Origin: Fomitopsis serialis
Taxonomy: Eukaryota > Basidiomycota > Agaricomycetes > Polyporales > Fomitopsidaceae
Assembly: GCF_022376445.1 (NCBI RefSeq)
Contig: NW_025955059.1
Location: forward strand, 1-64,000
Direction: 5' to 3'
DNA: 64,000 nucleotides
Made by a program: the position numbers and the translations under genes. The notes under the pieces are model-generated. The model saw only the letters and a program-made list of their open reading frames with translations, was not told the origin of the DNA and made no database searches. This document shows, one piece after another, positions 45,014-57,587 of the stretch. Position 1 is the stretch's first letter. Every line of letters starts with the position of its first letter.

Positions 45014-45725
45014 CTAAAGGGGACACCTTGTCAGCATAGGACGCCTGCAGGCAGACAGCAGACACTGACCTTTGCATACAGCGAGTCTACGACTTTTCCG
45101 ACCTGCTCCAGGGTCTCTATCGCCGCTCCATACGTGTTCTGCGACGCCCACAAATGCGTCAGCATGAACTCTGATAACTAGATAGCTGACGGAACTGACA
45201 TCCGCCTCAGACTCCTCAAACACAATCAGGCAACCCCTGCCCTGGTCCAGCACGCCGTGGAACACCTTGTCGAGGATCATCTGCGAGAGCTTGATCTCGA
45301 CCGCCTGCCGTCCCTGGCCGACCTGCTGCGCGACATACTCTACCTCCACGACGCTGTACGGCTCGACGATCCGCAGGAGGTTCTGCTCGAGCAGCTTGTC
45401 GTACAAAGCGCTCAGGTGCGTCCGGATTGTCGGATCGCTGGACAACTCTGTGCGCGTAATGTGGTCTGGTGAGCTACGGACTGATAGAGGTGATGGTCGG
45501 GGGATCCGCACCTTGTTGGTAGTCTTTCAGCGCTTTCTCGAAGTCCGCAAGGTTCCGCTGCTGATGTGCACGCGCGACGGCGCGCATGCTCTCTACATCC
45601 CTCAGCTGCGCATACTTGACTGCGAATTTCACGCTCAACAACGCTGTCACATCCTCTGGCTGTTCAGCACGCATACATCAGTGGTTGGTTGAGTGGGTTG
45701 AGTGGGACAGCAACGTACTAGGTTC

Positions 45726-45757
<32 letters not shown>

Positions 45758-46765
45758 TGCGCCGAGTGCTCCAGGGTCGTCCTGCGAACTGAGACTCTCG
45801 AACGTCTCGTAGAAGTAGGAGTAGGCGGTTGAGTAGTCCTTGTCCTCGGCGTGGAGGATACCGGACTGGAGGTCGAGCCGTGCCTGGAGGTGTGGTGGGC
45901 AGTAGATGGAGTTGGCCGCTGTGCGCGCGGAGGTAAGGGCGGCCTAGGCGATGCAGAAGTCAAAATGGAATCAGATGTTCGTCAACGCTGATGCACACCT
46001 TTGCCTTTGCAAGGTTGCCGATACCACGGTACACTCTACTCTCCAGTAGATGCACCTCAGTGAGGATCATCTTGTCGTCTAACCGCTTCAGCTCTGTTAG
46101 GAGGTTATCGATGAGGCTCAGAGCAGGCTTGAACTGTGACATCTCTAGTTGACTGCGCGAGTTATTGAAAGATATGATTCAGAAGTGTTTTTGATACTCA
46201 CAGTCCAACCAGCCGCGTCTCCAGACTGTGCTTGAGGAATATCCGCTTCTCTCGCTGTGCCCATTGAATGTTCTCGCTCAAGACGTCTATTTGGATCTGC
46301 TGGCTGTCAGGAATGGCGTTGAAACAATCGAGCACCGTCCGAACTATCCGGCACGTAAGTACACACCACAAGTCAGTACGCGTGACACGTACTGAGTTTA
46401 GCGGTCTTTGCCTTGGCTGTTGTTGAAACGAACGAGCGCGAGAGCGTGATAACTTCTGCGACACCTTTCGCGTTCCTAGACAGTCGTTAGCTTTCTTCGC
46501 TATAATTTGCAGGATGCATGGCGCACTTCTGAGCCTGATATAGCTCCGCTAGCTTCACCAGCGCAGTGTCCTGCTGTCGGAGCTCTGCTTCCCGCTGTGG
46601 AATGTCTGCATGCTCCGAGATGGGTGTTGCTGCAGGCCGGAAGTCAGCGAAAGCGTGGACACTACAAGAGCGCGGAGACGGACTTATGACCTCCTTGAAG
46701 ATGGCCTCTGCCTGGGCAGGTGGTGCCTTCGATGCTTGTTCAAGCAGCTCTCCTTTGGTCGGCAT
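45014..46765 (-). CDS. RPN6: 26S proteasome lid subunit Rpn6 (PSMD11)
   Basis: Start at [20 protein letters not shown] (46765); an upstream in-frame extension is GC-rich 5' sequence. Exons read [47 protein letters not shown] then [19 protein letters not shown] (TPR-like helices), [10 protein letters not shown] and [20 protein letters not shown], then the PCI domain: [20 protein letters not shown] then [39 protein letters not shown] and [14 protein letters not shown]. Near the end comes [20 protein letters not shown]. Scaffold of the 19S lid and essential in yeast. The last exon join near 45050-45080 is not certain. Transcribed divergently from RPN7 across 196 bases. Confidence 0.92.
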
Positions 46766-46961
46766 GTTGGACGAAGGTTCGAACGAGGTGGGAGGGGATA
46801 GAAGGTAGGCGAGGTCGAGGGTGGCTGAAGGGAGAGAGGGACCGCACGCGACGGTGACGCGTCGCGCTCGAGCGCCTATAGCGTACGCGTCGTACTCGTC
46901 GATCACTCGTTCGCCCTCAGCATCTCCTCCTCCCTCGTGTATCCACCTCACACGCGTAATC
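46766..46961. promoter_or_regulatory. shared divergent promoter of RPN6 and RPN7
   Basis: Only 196 bases separate the start codons of two proteasome lid subunits. The interval is GC-rich with CpG-rich GACGCGTCGCG and CTCGAGCG palindromes. No yeast-type PACE (GGTGGCAAA) is seen. Confidence 0.65.
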
Positions 46962-48534
46962 ATGCCTGAAGACGTTGTGCTCCCCATCCCGAACTCTTCC
47001 CTCCCTCAGAACCTCTTTGTCCTCTCGCAGCCACACCTCTCGCACCTACACGAGAATGCGAAGAAGGAGCTCCTCGCGGGCATTCAGGCGGACCGTACGT
47101 TCCTGCAGAGCTCCCTCCGTTCTGTCGCTCATTTTCACATCCACAACCGTGCATAATGCTTGGACGATATGTGGCGCACAGAGATGGCACCGTATTACCG
47201 TTCCGTGACCACCGCATCCCCCTTGCCTCTTGATCAGTCCCTCCTCGACTCTATGGAAGCCGCGAACAAGGTCGAGCTGGAGAAGCTTGACCAGCGGCTG
47301 GAAGAAGCGGAGAAGACAGAAGGAGAGAGTGACATTGCAGACGCGCTTCAGGCTCGAGCGAATTTCCTCACCAGGATCGGAGAGAAGGTACGTGGATTAG
47401 TACTTAATGGATTCCGGCCCACTCTCCTTGGGTGTCGTGCACTTTCTCCAGCATACTCACTCTTACGTCTGCAGGACAAAGCGGTTGAGGCGCAAAAGAA
47501 GGCATTAGAGAAGACTGCCGGGATGGGCTCGCGGATAGACATCGTCCTCACGCTCGTCCGCATCGGTTTCTTCTTTGGCGACTTTGACATGATTCTCTCC
47601 CACCTCTCGGAAGCAGAAGAGTGTGTCCTGCCAACATAAACCTCTATTGTCTGCTCACGTCTCTGGCATATAGGTTGATCGAGAAGGGCGGCGACTGGGA
47701 CCGTCGGAACCGTTTCAAGGTCTACCGCGGCCTCCACCTTCTGAGCATCCGGCAGTTCAAGCGAGGAGGCGAGCTTCTGCTCGACGCACTATCGACATTC
47801 ACGGCGACGGAGCTCCTGAGCTACCATGACTTCGCGACATACACGATCATCTCGAACGTGCTCACGCTGACACGAGTGGACCTCAAGAAAAAGGTACAGC
47901 GCTCCCCTCGGTACAGCGGGAAGCCAGACTGACCTACTTGCGCACAGCTCATCGAGGCGTCCGACATCACACAAGTCCTCCCCGAGCTGCCCGTGCTCGC
48001 GGACCTAATGAAGAACCTGTACGACTCGCACTACGACAAGTTCTTTGTCGCGCTCGCGACGCTCGAGCAGACGCTGCTCCTCCCCTCGCGCCTCCTCCAC
48101 CCGCACACGCGCTTCTACGTGCGCGAGATGCGCATCCTTGCGTACAGCCAGCTCCTCGAGTCGTACCGCAGCCTCACACTCGATAGCCTCGCGCGGAGCT
48201 TCGGTGTCAGCGTTGATTTTGTTGATAAGTACGTACATGCTGTCCTTCTCTTCATCATCCCTGCCCTTTCCTTCGTCTACACGGACAAATCCCCGGACCC
48301 TTCTCCTTCATGTACATCTTCCCGTACCCCGTCACATCGTGCTGACTCCCTTTCCCCTCCAGCGAGGTCTCCCGCTTCATCGCATCGGGCCGGCTACACT
48401 GCTCGATTGACAAGGTGCACGGCGTCGTGGAGACAAACCGGCCGCCGCTCAAGGCCGCGCAGTACGAGACGGTGATCCGGCAGGGCGACATTCTCCTGAA
48501 CGCGGTGCAGAGATTGAGCAAGGTGTTGTATTAG
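46962..48534 (+). CDS. RPN7: 26S proteasome lid subunit Rpn7 (PSMD6)
   Basis: Start at [20 protein letters not shown] (46962). A ~96-base intron after [11 protein letters not shown] joins to [10 protein letters not shown]. Next comes [20 protein letters not shown]; after an intron [20 protein letters not shown] then [20 protein letters not shown]; then [20 protein letters not shown] with [20 protein letters not shown]. The PCI part contains [40 protein letters not shown] and [20 protein letters not shown]. After a last intron [28 protein letters not shown] and a stop at 48532-48534. Nearly all of the Rpn7 pattern is present. A structural lid subunit adjoining Rpn3 and Rpn6. Head-to-head with RPN6 and tail-to-tail with COX16. 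Confidence 0.93.
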
Positions 48535-48765
48535 GCTGCACCGCGGGTCCTAGGGATCTAAGGCGTCGCTGTAATTAGGATTATATTGGACTTGAAGCCT
48601 CCTGCTGTGATGCGCGTGCTGTGGTTCTGATTCTCTGGAGAGTCCGGCGTGTGAATACGTGCGAAGTGCGTGATGTGCGAGCGAGAGCGGTGCAATGGAG
48701 GATAATAGGACATAGTGCAAGATGCCGAGAGCTGCTGCGTAGCCTGACTGCGATCCGTCATGCAT

Positions 48766-49241
48766 TCATGCCTTGTCTTGCTTGCTTGGAGGTTCGGTCG
48801 GTGGGACGCCCCATTCCGGGAGGCCCTTCGGTCGCTCGATTCGCTTCGGCTCCCATTCCTGCTCCGCCGTAGCGCTCAATCGCTGCAGGACGGAGCATTC
48901 TGTAAGGTCCGGAGAGCATGAGGATATAGACGACCACGCACGAAGTATTCCTCCCGAATATCAAACTTCTTCCGACTCTTCGCGAGCCCTAGCTCCTGTT
49001 CCTTGTTCACCTGCGCGCCGGAAGACGTGAGACCTGAGCTGGGGCAGGGCAGAGGGCAGTAGAAGCGCACCTGAGTAACTTTCTTGTCGTGCAGGTCGTA
49101 CCGCGTCTGCGTGAAGCTCTGCATTGCGAAGCTCGCGCCGACGATGATGAGAACGAACGGCACGCCGAAGAGCGCAGGGTGCTTTCGGAGCACACGGTGT
49201 ACAGGGCTACTTTTGAGCGGGCTAGAAGAGAATGTTGGCAT
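48766..49241 (-). CDS. COX16: cytochrome c oxidase assembly factor Cox16
   Basis: Start at MPTFSSSPLKSSPVHRVLRK (49241). One membrane helix HPALFGVPFVLIIVGASFAM, then QSFTQTRYDLHDKKVTQ. A 60-base stop-free intron, then VNKEQELGLAKSRKKFDIRE and EYF. A second 61-base GTGCGT..CTGCAG intron joins to RLSATAEQEWEPKRIERPKG, LPEWGVPPTEP and a TGA at 48766-48768. The GVPF helix, TRYxLHD, RKKFDIREEY, EWEPKR and PEWGVPP are all diagnostic of Cox16, an inner mitochondrial membrane protein needed for Cox1/Cox2 assembly. Leaving the introns in would give a longer frame with a wrong tail (NAPSCSD). Confidence 0.92.
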
Positions 49242-49822
49242 GGTTTGAGGACACGGTCAGGGCATCTATAACTTCGGTGGTAGGACGAAGGTCGTCGTGG
49301 GCTGCTCAAGGTGTCCATGTTCGACTAGCGCTCGTGCTAGATCCGATCGTGCGTTAACGCCAATTGGGCGCTTAGCTTGACCGTCGACATGCTCTGCGCA
49401 CTGAGTTATACATGGTCGCCTGATTGCGATGCCATTAATCGACTGTACGTTTCTGACGGACATTAGGCGGAACATATGCACTTGGGGAGCGTGGTACGCC
49501 GCTAATGCGTGGGACGATCCATAAACTTCACAGAATGATGAATCACACTGATCTACGTACTTACGCGGCCAACGGCTCGAGTCTCGACATATGTGACAAG
49601 AACATACTCATATCCGGGAGAAGATCTGATAGATTCGACATCAGTGTGCTTGCTTTTCCAGATGCGATAGATGCCCGCTGCCATGCGGATTACGCACCCC
49701 AAGTCACCCGCCTGCAGTTTCGTCGCTGACAAGTTGCCTGTACCTGCAGTGATGAAGTTTCTGCCCTGGGCGAATCACCAACACTGCTTACAGCACAACC
49801 ACCGCCGTCAACGCACCCCTCT
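49242..49822. other. divergent region COX16 / IRG-6
   Basis: About 580 bases. The COX16 promoter lies on the left. No gene recognised. Confidence 0.45.
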
Positions 49823-51109
49823 ATGGCGTATCTGCTCCCCGCCGTCGCAGGGGCCGCCCTTCTCGGTGCTGGGATTGGTGGATTGGTGGCCTCCATCCGG
49901 AAGGCCTTCAAGTCCCGGAATATCCGGCGCAACCCCGTGCTTGACGAAACAACCAGGCGCGTCAACCAGATGCACGGACGGGATCCAGAGGCTCAACTTC
50001 TAGCTCAGGCCCATGGTCAGAGTACGGCTCCCGCTGCGAGGCAGGATAATGAGCAGTTAAAGGGAGGCGCAGAGGCGGGAAGAACAGGAGGGGTGGCAGA
50101 GAAGATACACAGAAGGCGGCGGAAGCAGCGGTGCGACATGCAGAGCAAGGGAGACGCAAAGCCGAGGAACAGAGGAGGAAAGCAGAGGAGGCCGCGGAGA
50201 AGGAGCGTCTACACCGTATGGAGGCCGTGCAGGAGATGCTCTGGATGTCAACCAAGCAGCAGGAGGCGGAATGGGAGCGACAGGCGGCGGATAACGCGGC
50301 AGCGGAAGCACGCGCAGCACGCGACATGACGGAGATGAAGCTTCGCGAGGGCATCAGGCCAATGCGCATGCCGACGCTCGACGAGATGGTGGCCGCTAAG
50401 AAGAAGCTGGGGTATAAGGAGGATTTCTTCCACTTTGCTGTCGCTGGCGCGGCTGGCACAGGGAAGTCGTCGCTCGTCAATGCCCTCAGGGGTCTGCGGA
50501 ACAAGAACCGGGGCGCGGCACCTACCGGCACCTCTGAGACGACGATGGAGACCACACGCTACCCCGATTCCAATTCTTACAACCCGTTCGTCTGGTATGA
50601 TGTACCAGGTGCCGGCACGCAGAACACTCCCGACTGGGTGTACTTCGTCGAGCAAGGCCTATACATCTTCGATAGTATCGTCGTCGTCTACGGTGATCGT
50701 TTTACCGAGATAGACATCGCGATCTTGAAGAATTGCGACCGCTGGCGGATCCCGGCGTACGTTGTACGCTCCAAGGCGGGTCAGAATATCCAGAATGTCA
50801 TGAACGAATTGGTGGAGTCCGAGTCAGACGACGAGGACGAGGACGTACCGACAGGCTTATTCGACAGATTTCGAGGGCCGGCGATGAGTGAACGGTGGGC
50901 GGAGGCCAGAGACAATCAAGGATACGCGCAAAGACGTCCACGACAACCTCGAGCAAGCGGGACTGCCGCAGCAGCGCGTGTACATCGTTGATCAAGACAT
51001 CCTGGTCCCCGTCGTAAATGGAAAGACGCATCCGGACACCATCGACGAAGCAGATTTGTATAGGGACCTGCTTGCCGAAGCGAGCCGCAGGCGGATCGTT
51101 GCAGACTGA
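49823..51109 (+). pseudogene. IRG-like GTPase copy 6, frame broken twice
   Basis: Starts MAYLLPAVAGAALLGAGIGG, a hydrophobic helix, then the NP motif RRNPVL. Near 50050-50105 the coiled-coil reading moves one frame (HAEQGRRKAEEQRRKAEEAA). The G domain is intact in that frame: RPMRMPTLDEM linker, G1 GAAGTGKS, GTSETT, G3 DVPGAGT, DRFTEIDIAILK, VRSKAGQNI. After SERWAEARD near 50915-50930 it shifts back to the first frame (KDTRKDVHDNLEQAGLPQQR, VYIVDQD, LLAEASRRRIVAD, stop at 51107-51109). The first shift could be a 41-base GTCAGA..GAGCAG intron. The second falls inside the RWxxAR-Y block conserved in other copies, so an indel is more likely. Either a recent pseudogene or base errors in the assembly. 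Confidence 0.7.
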
Positions 51110-53690
51110 TTTACCGGGGGTGTGTACTCTTGCTGGATGACTCGCATATCTATCCTGAATACCTCGACATAGACGAGTCATCAGTGCTGTGTACGTACTG
51201 AAGTATGTTGGGGAACAATGTACTTCCTTTTTCCGTGTACCTTCGTGGTTGCCCGTTCACACGGGAAGGCTCATGTCGCCGACCTCCGCCCTCACACCGT
51301 AGGATAGATCCGATGCTCAAGTCACAGAGGGCCGTATTGGGATATCACCGTAGAAAGAAGTTTTCTTTCGACCGTAGTCGCCTTCAGATGGCGGTTTGAC
51401 TTACCGACCAGTGAACCTTTTGCCTCGCTAGACTCGAAGTCATTCGTCATCTTCTTCGTTATGCTGGATGATAAGTCACGGTCACCGTACAGACCGGGAC
51501 AAAATGGACTTGGCCCTTCATGAGTGCTGAATGTCTGAATGATACTCTCGTGGTGTCCGTGGTTGGCCTGCCGCAATCCGCCGCTTGGCTGCATAGATTG
51601 GGCAGTCGGCCACATGTGTGGAACATTGCATCAGAAATGCTAGAGAGAGATATGAGTGCAAGCTGTGCAATCCCGTTCAAACCCATGCATACATGTAGTA
51701 CCAGTCGGCCCCGGTTCCAGCGCTTGAGCCTGAGTCCCTCAGGCTGGGGCTCGTGGAGACAGCTTCACATGACAACGGGGAAAGTCGGGCGTTCTTTTTA
51801 CAGTTGCCTTGCAGATGCAGGATCTCAGGGATGCAAGAACGCAGAGCTCAGCAGACTCGAATACACTTCCGAGTCCGTCGAGGCCACCGTGACGATCGAC
51901 TCGGACTGGATGATTGTGGCAATGATTTCGGCAAAAGCCGGATATTAGTCGCGCCGCGGCGTGTTTGCCACTGCGTACTTCGGGCGTACTTGCTCTTGCT
52001 CTCCTCACGACCAAGTATCGCGCAACTCTCGCAGCACCCGTTTCGAGCCAAATACAACCGACCATACAGCGGCATACGGCCTCACTTCCGTGGGGATGAA
52101 TCCCGTGGCGTCACGAATTGAAGAGCGTGGTGAAATACACCTCGATCTTCACATGCTACGGTGGGTTTGCATTGCGAGCATGTTTCCGGGTGCGTGCCAC
52201 CGTCTCCTATTATTATTCACTCAGTACCGGAGCCGATGATATCCGACACTGTGTTTTCAGTCCGTCGAGAGTTCAGATTTTCAGTCTCACCAGTCCAGCC
52301 CACCCGGATAGCGATGCCTTCGGCATCACCGGTTCCGTTGTGTCATCAATCATCTCGATTTTCATGATAATGGCGGAAACAAGACGCCTCTGTAGGCCTT
52401 CGTATCGGCGTTCAGTCGGCGTCGATGATGTGTTCGACGAGGGATCGGGACCGCACCTGAGAAAGATGTGTAGTGACTCCACATGGTGTTCCCGATGTGC
52501 AACAATCGAAGTCGGTGTCACTATGTGCCAGTAGCCAGCGTCATGGAAGACGCCGAACAGCTGTAGTACGTCGTTCGCATTTGCGAGTCTGCCAAGGCTT
52601 AGTGGCTATGCGATATGCTGAAGCCGTCGTCGAGCGTTGTAATGGAGCTGATCGTGATGCTACAGATACATGAAGAATACACTGGGTTGCCACCTGTACT
52701 TCTGTGACGTGCAAGCTGATATATTCGTCGCGACAAATTATGCAGCTATGCTCGACTGCATGGGCCAGAACCGTCAATGTTGCACAATGTGTCTGGCCCA
52801 AAATGAATCTGCGTCGGTTTTCACAGGGCCTATATGCCAGAGTTTGGTCAGTCCACTTCTTTGTGTCGTGAATCACTTTCCCACCCTCGATGCGCTGTGC
52901 GTTTGCGTCCCCCACGTCACAGATGTGTCGCAATATGAGAAGATGATTGCACATGACAGGAAACGAATATATGCTGGGTGCTGATACTTCCATTAGAAGT
53001 CGGCCACGAGTTTCACCGCTGTACGACGATGTCACACACGCACTGCGCTGCCATTGAAGTGGGGCTCTCACGGCTCTAAGCATAGCACAAGGGACTTTGT
53101 TCGAGCGCGTGCTGTCGGGGTTCGCGGTGTTTTCTCAGCAGTCCCAGCCTCCGAGGGCGCTCTTCAAGTTGTCATTGACGAGCAGCCGACGATCATCAAT
53201 GACGAACCTAGCTGACTCATAGCTCAAACTGCACACCAGTCTAAGGAATTCCATCCGAGTCCGAGAAGCCGAAGAAGCACAGCTTCAGGTCCAGCGTAGA
53301 TGCGTGGGTAACGGGATCGCTGAGGGCGCCGCAGCAGACCGCGCGAAAGCCCGGGATCCCGCCCCTCGTCGCCGGGTGTCTGCCTTCGTTTCCGGTGTCC
53401 TACGCTTGGCGGAGCGCATGCGGTTCGGGACTAATTGCAGCAAATCTGCGATTTCAAGACTGTCAGATCATTGATGCCGCAACAGAGATCTCGGTATTCT
53501 GCACCTCCGTGCAGAAAGGGAAGCTTTCAATACATCCCGAACACAACGGGTTTACCCTGGCGGTCCGCATTACCAATATCTGGCGCATTTCTATAAGTAC
53601 GAACGCTCGTGTAATGGGCGGTCGTTGCATCGCTCTTGGAGTCACTTCTGTCATTGAGACTGTGATCGCAGTTGTCCTGCAAGGGCTGTA
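51110..53690. other. gene-poor region before the Zn2Cys6 gene
   Basis: About 2.6 kb. Frames at 51520-51948, 52118-52534 and 53395-53691 lack recognisable domains. No transposon ends or repeats were spotted. Confidence 0.4.
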
Positions 53691-55709
53691 ATGTCCGCAA
53701 CAGAGACAAACCATCATTCCTCTCAACCTGGTCCAAGCTCTAGCAAGCGAATCCCCCGAGGCATGGCATGTACAAACTGCCGCAGGCGCAAACTGGTCGG
53801 TGACTCTCGGTGACCGCTCGGCCAATTGTTTCTGACCCGGATCCCCACGATGTCAGAAATGCGACACTGCAAAACCTGTCTGTGAACAATGCGCCCGTAC
53901 AAATAGACACGAGGAATGCGAGTATACGGACGGATCTTCCGCTTCCCGAACACAGGTTTTAGAGACCAACGCCACTCGCCTGCAAGAACGGATACAAGAA
54001 CTCGAGCACCCGCAAGAAGAAACCGCGGGAGCTACACCTCATTTACCGGCTATGTCTCATACAACATCCCCGTGTAAGATACCTCTCTTACTGATTGCCT
54101 CGACAGGCTAAGCTGGGGTCTGTGTAGCCACTCAAATGGATGAGCCTCCGGCCGAGCTGACACAGTCGCTGTGAGCTATTCAGTATATGCCGTGAATTAG
54201 TATGCCATACTCACTGAAGCTCTATAGACTGCAACATTTCCTGCCTCATGCCGACCACGTCGGCTTCTTCCTGCACAAGCAGAATTTTCTAGCACTTGCC
54301 ACCTCCACTGACGTGCAGTATAGGGATGCCAATCTCTCCCGGGCCTTACTTAACGCGATGTACCTATACGGTGCTTATCTATCCTGCACCGAAGCCCTCA
54401 CGGTTCACGTGCCAACTTTTCTCGGCCGTGCTGTGGAAGCGGTGTCTAGGGATCTCGGTGGACCCAGACGGTACCCCTTGACGCAGACCATCCAAGCGGA
54501 GGTCATCCTCGCCAACTACTTCTTCTGCGTAGGCCGCTTGCTCGAGGGGAGGTACCACTGCAGTGCCGCGGTGGCGCTGGTTCTTAGTGGGCGGTTGCAC
54601 AAGATTCGGTCCTTGTCTGCCCCCGGCTCAAACCCGCCTTCCGATCAGCCGCTCGACCGGATTGAGGAGGGGGAGAGAATCAATGCGTTCTGGACTGTGT
54701 TCGCGATGGACAAGGGGTGGTCTGTCGTCTCTGGTTCCCCTTCCCAGTTCGATGGGTCGACTATCGACACACCATGGCCGTTAGATACGGAGGAGTATCA
54801 TCATGTGAGTGACGTGAATGATAAAATACAGACGCACCTTTGACTGACGCGCTCCAGCTCGGATTAACTCCCGATGTCCGAGGTTCACGGACGGTGTATA
54901 ATTTCGTACACGAGTTGCCCTCGGCCTCGACAGGGGGGACGTCCTTGCTTGCATTACGCGTCAAGGCTGCAGCGTTGTGCGAGCGGGCAATCCGACTTGC
55001 CACGGGCGCTCCGCAAGGTATCAATCAATGTTCCCTTGTCGAGCCTCATACCAGTCTAATGCCACGAAGTGCCCGGTCAATCACAGGGAACGCACGCAGC
55101 GGAAGTGCAGCTACTGACTCGGGTCATTGACCGGTTCTCCGCGTCGTTGCCGATGATACACTCACTGCTCGATGCTAGCACGATCTGCCACTTATTGGCC
55201 ATACACACGCAGGCGCACGTCGCGATGATTCTGTTATACCGCAGCGAAGGGGAGGCCACCGGGACGCTCCCTGAACGTTGCGTTAACGCCGCCAAAGCTG
55301 CAGCTGCGCTCGTGGGTCAGATTGACCTGCAGCAGCTGCACTATGTTGATCCTATACTCGCGGTGAGTACGATAGCAACACGGTCAAAAGGCTACGGCGT
55401 GTTTTACCCTTGTCACTAACCATTGCCTTAGCCTCTATGGACCATCGTCATCCGGATCCTCATTAGTACGTCTCGGTCGTTGTGTATATGCAAACTTGAC
55501 ACGATGCTGAGTGTGCACAGCACGGGTCCAACCGCTAGGCTTACTCGAGAGCGAACAGGACAGGGTGCGCGGGCTGATAAAGAAGGCTGTGGCGGGGATG
55601 GCGAGGTTCTCTCAAGTATCACCGCTCATGGGTGAGTGGTTTTGATCCGTGCAGCCGCCCGCGCTGGGCGCTGATGTTGCATATAGCGCATGAATTCTCG
55701 AGGCTGTGA
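53691..55709 (+). CDS. Zn2Cys6 fungal transcription factor
   Basis: Start at 53691 (MSATETNHHSSQPGPSSSKR). A ~68-base intron within the finger joins MACTNCRRRKL to KCDTAKPVCEQCARTNRHEE then CEYT, giving the full C-x2-C-x6-C-x6-C-x2-C-x6-C cluster. A coiled segment follows: RLQERIQELEHPQ. Later exons hold the fungal_trans middle homology region: YSLKLYRLQHFLPHADHVGF, LLNAMYLYGAYLSC, IQAEVILANYFFCVGRLLEG, GERINAFWTVFAMDKGWSVV with the IDTPWP signature, then SRTVYNFVHELPSASTGG, RVIDRFSASLPMIHS and LLAIHTQAHVAMILLYRSE. The end is SQVSPLM|AHEFSRL with TGA at 55707-55709. Typical mushroom regulator with a nuclear role; targets unknown. Confidence 0.85.
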
Positions 55710-56976
55710 GGGAGGGTGGGATGACTCGGCTGCGCTTGACGTACACGAGCAGCAGAGCGAAGGACGAGGGCGGCGGGCCGGAGAAGTGGTTTGGAACAGC
55801 AGGGTAATACGTTAAACATGCATAATTCTATCCTGAACTTCGCCACTCGCCAAGCTTTCTTCTACCACCATGATTGTAACGGCTGTTCAAGTTCAGGCAT
55901 GTATTAAGGTGTGGATTTATAGAGATGATAGTCTGGTTAACTCTCACCTCTTCTCCGACAGCGTCAACCAGTGACCGCCCATGATAGATCACGATGCCCA
56001 GCGCTGGCACACGGCTGGAGGGGCATTTTAACTGTGGCTGGAGTTGCTGTCGATGAAAGCCAAAGTGTCCACTCTGCTAAGCTCGGATGCAGCAATCCGG
56101 CCAGGGACAGGACGATTTGGTTTGCCCGGTCATCTTGCAAGACCCACCGACGAGAACTTTCTATGGAGAACCCGGCCTATGCCTCAGAACAAACAACAAT
56201 AACTTCCGACAATATTATGGTCTCTATCAACGCGGATCTCATTCCGGACACTGTTCGTTGGTGCGCTCGTAGCCGAGCGTTCGATAGAAACGTGCCCTGA
56301 GTGAGACATTGGAACATTCGCTTGACCCCCGGTGATAGTGTTACTGCAATGCATGCCGTTCACTGACGACATTACTGATACGGTCTTCGACGCAAGGTGC
56401 TATTGGGTTACCGTCCTGGTATCCTAGCTGTACATCTGGCCTTTCGGCGAGGAGTGAGTAGCCACTCGTTTCCTTGACAAGGTCCGCCACTTAACGAGCT
56501 GATGTTATCGATTAGTTGGCCATGGTGGGCTAACTCGTCGCCACTCAGACGAAGCCTTGTTCCAAATCCGGCCACTTCTACTGCGGGGTCCAACAAATGG
56601 GTGTACTGAAACACTTCAGGGTCTGTATCAGCTCAGCTGACTCTGAGACAACACGGTAATAGTCTTCTGCCTCGGCTATGGTGCGTACATCCGGCTCTTT
56701 CGAGGCAGACTACGCTGCTCGTCGGTAAGGACGTGGAACATAGGCTCACATTGTTTGTCTACGCTGTGGCCCTCGTTTAGCGGCTTGTTTGCCACTAAGC
56801 GAGCTCGTGAGGGACATAAAAGGGCGATTGGTCTCCGTTTGCCGCCAATATCGACCTCCCACCAACCCGCCGTAAAGAGGTACGTGTACGACATCCCTGT
56901 TCTGCGTTCTGGAATATTGACAGCTGTGTCACAGCAGTGACTTGCCATATTGTGAGACGCAAGCGACCAAATCATC
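55710..56976. other. intergenic, nothing recognised
   Basis: About 1.27 kb of short unsupported frames. Confidence 0.4.
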
Positions 56977-57225
56977 ATGTCGAACACCGCCGCCACTTCG
57001 CAGGACCCAGAGAACTCTAAGGTCCAGACGGATGGAGGCAGAGCCAGGGTGAGATCCTCCGTATGGTTCGTCGCGGGGAAGGTTTACTGACAGGTTCATC
57101 AGTCCGCTTCGCAGTCCACAGACTCTAGCGACGAGTACACCGTCAAGATCGTCGCCCCAGATGAAAAGGAGGAGGACTCGCCAACAATGACTGTATCCGA
57201 ATACTTTGAGCAGAGGTCCGAATGA
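56977..57225 (+). CDS. small acidic protein, two exons
   Basis: Not recognised. ATG at 56977 (MSNTAATSQDPENSKVQTDG), a 54-base GTGAGA..ATCAG intron, then SASQSTDSSDEYTVKIVAPD with EKEEDSPTMTVSEYFEQRSE and a TGA at 57223-57225, about 64 residues. Ser/Asp/Glu-rich and probably disordered. The frame is coherent across a good intron, but no homologue comes to mind. It could also be a 5' exon of a longer transcript. Confidence 0.4.
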
Positions 57226-57587
57226 GCTGTCCGCCTTGGGTTCGCCATTGGGATGTCATCGCGCTCAGGGAACTATCGGAGCAGTGTACCAAAATGAAAA
57301 TGTAGTCAGCTCCTTATATTTGATGTATACGGCGGGCTCGGAGATATAAGCAGTGTGGTGCTAAGTTATGACGGTTCAGAGCGGGAGTTCGCCGACGCGG
57401 AGAAGTCAGAGATCGCTCCGCCGTCGAAGTCGAACCAGCGAAACGTGGCTGAACGTGTAGACGCCCATACGCGGTGTGGCTGAGGCGATCACGTCAGGCA
57501 CCTCCGCCACACTGTCTCCGAGAGCAAGCCGCTCGACCGAGTCGTCCCACCATCAACTGGCATGCTCCCCTCCCTCTCCCCTAAGTT
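57226..57587. other. intergenic, promoter of the RING gene
   Basis: About 360 bases, no gene. Confidence 0.4.
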
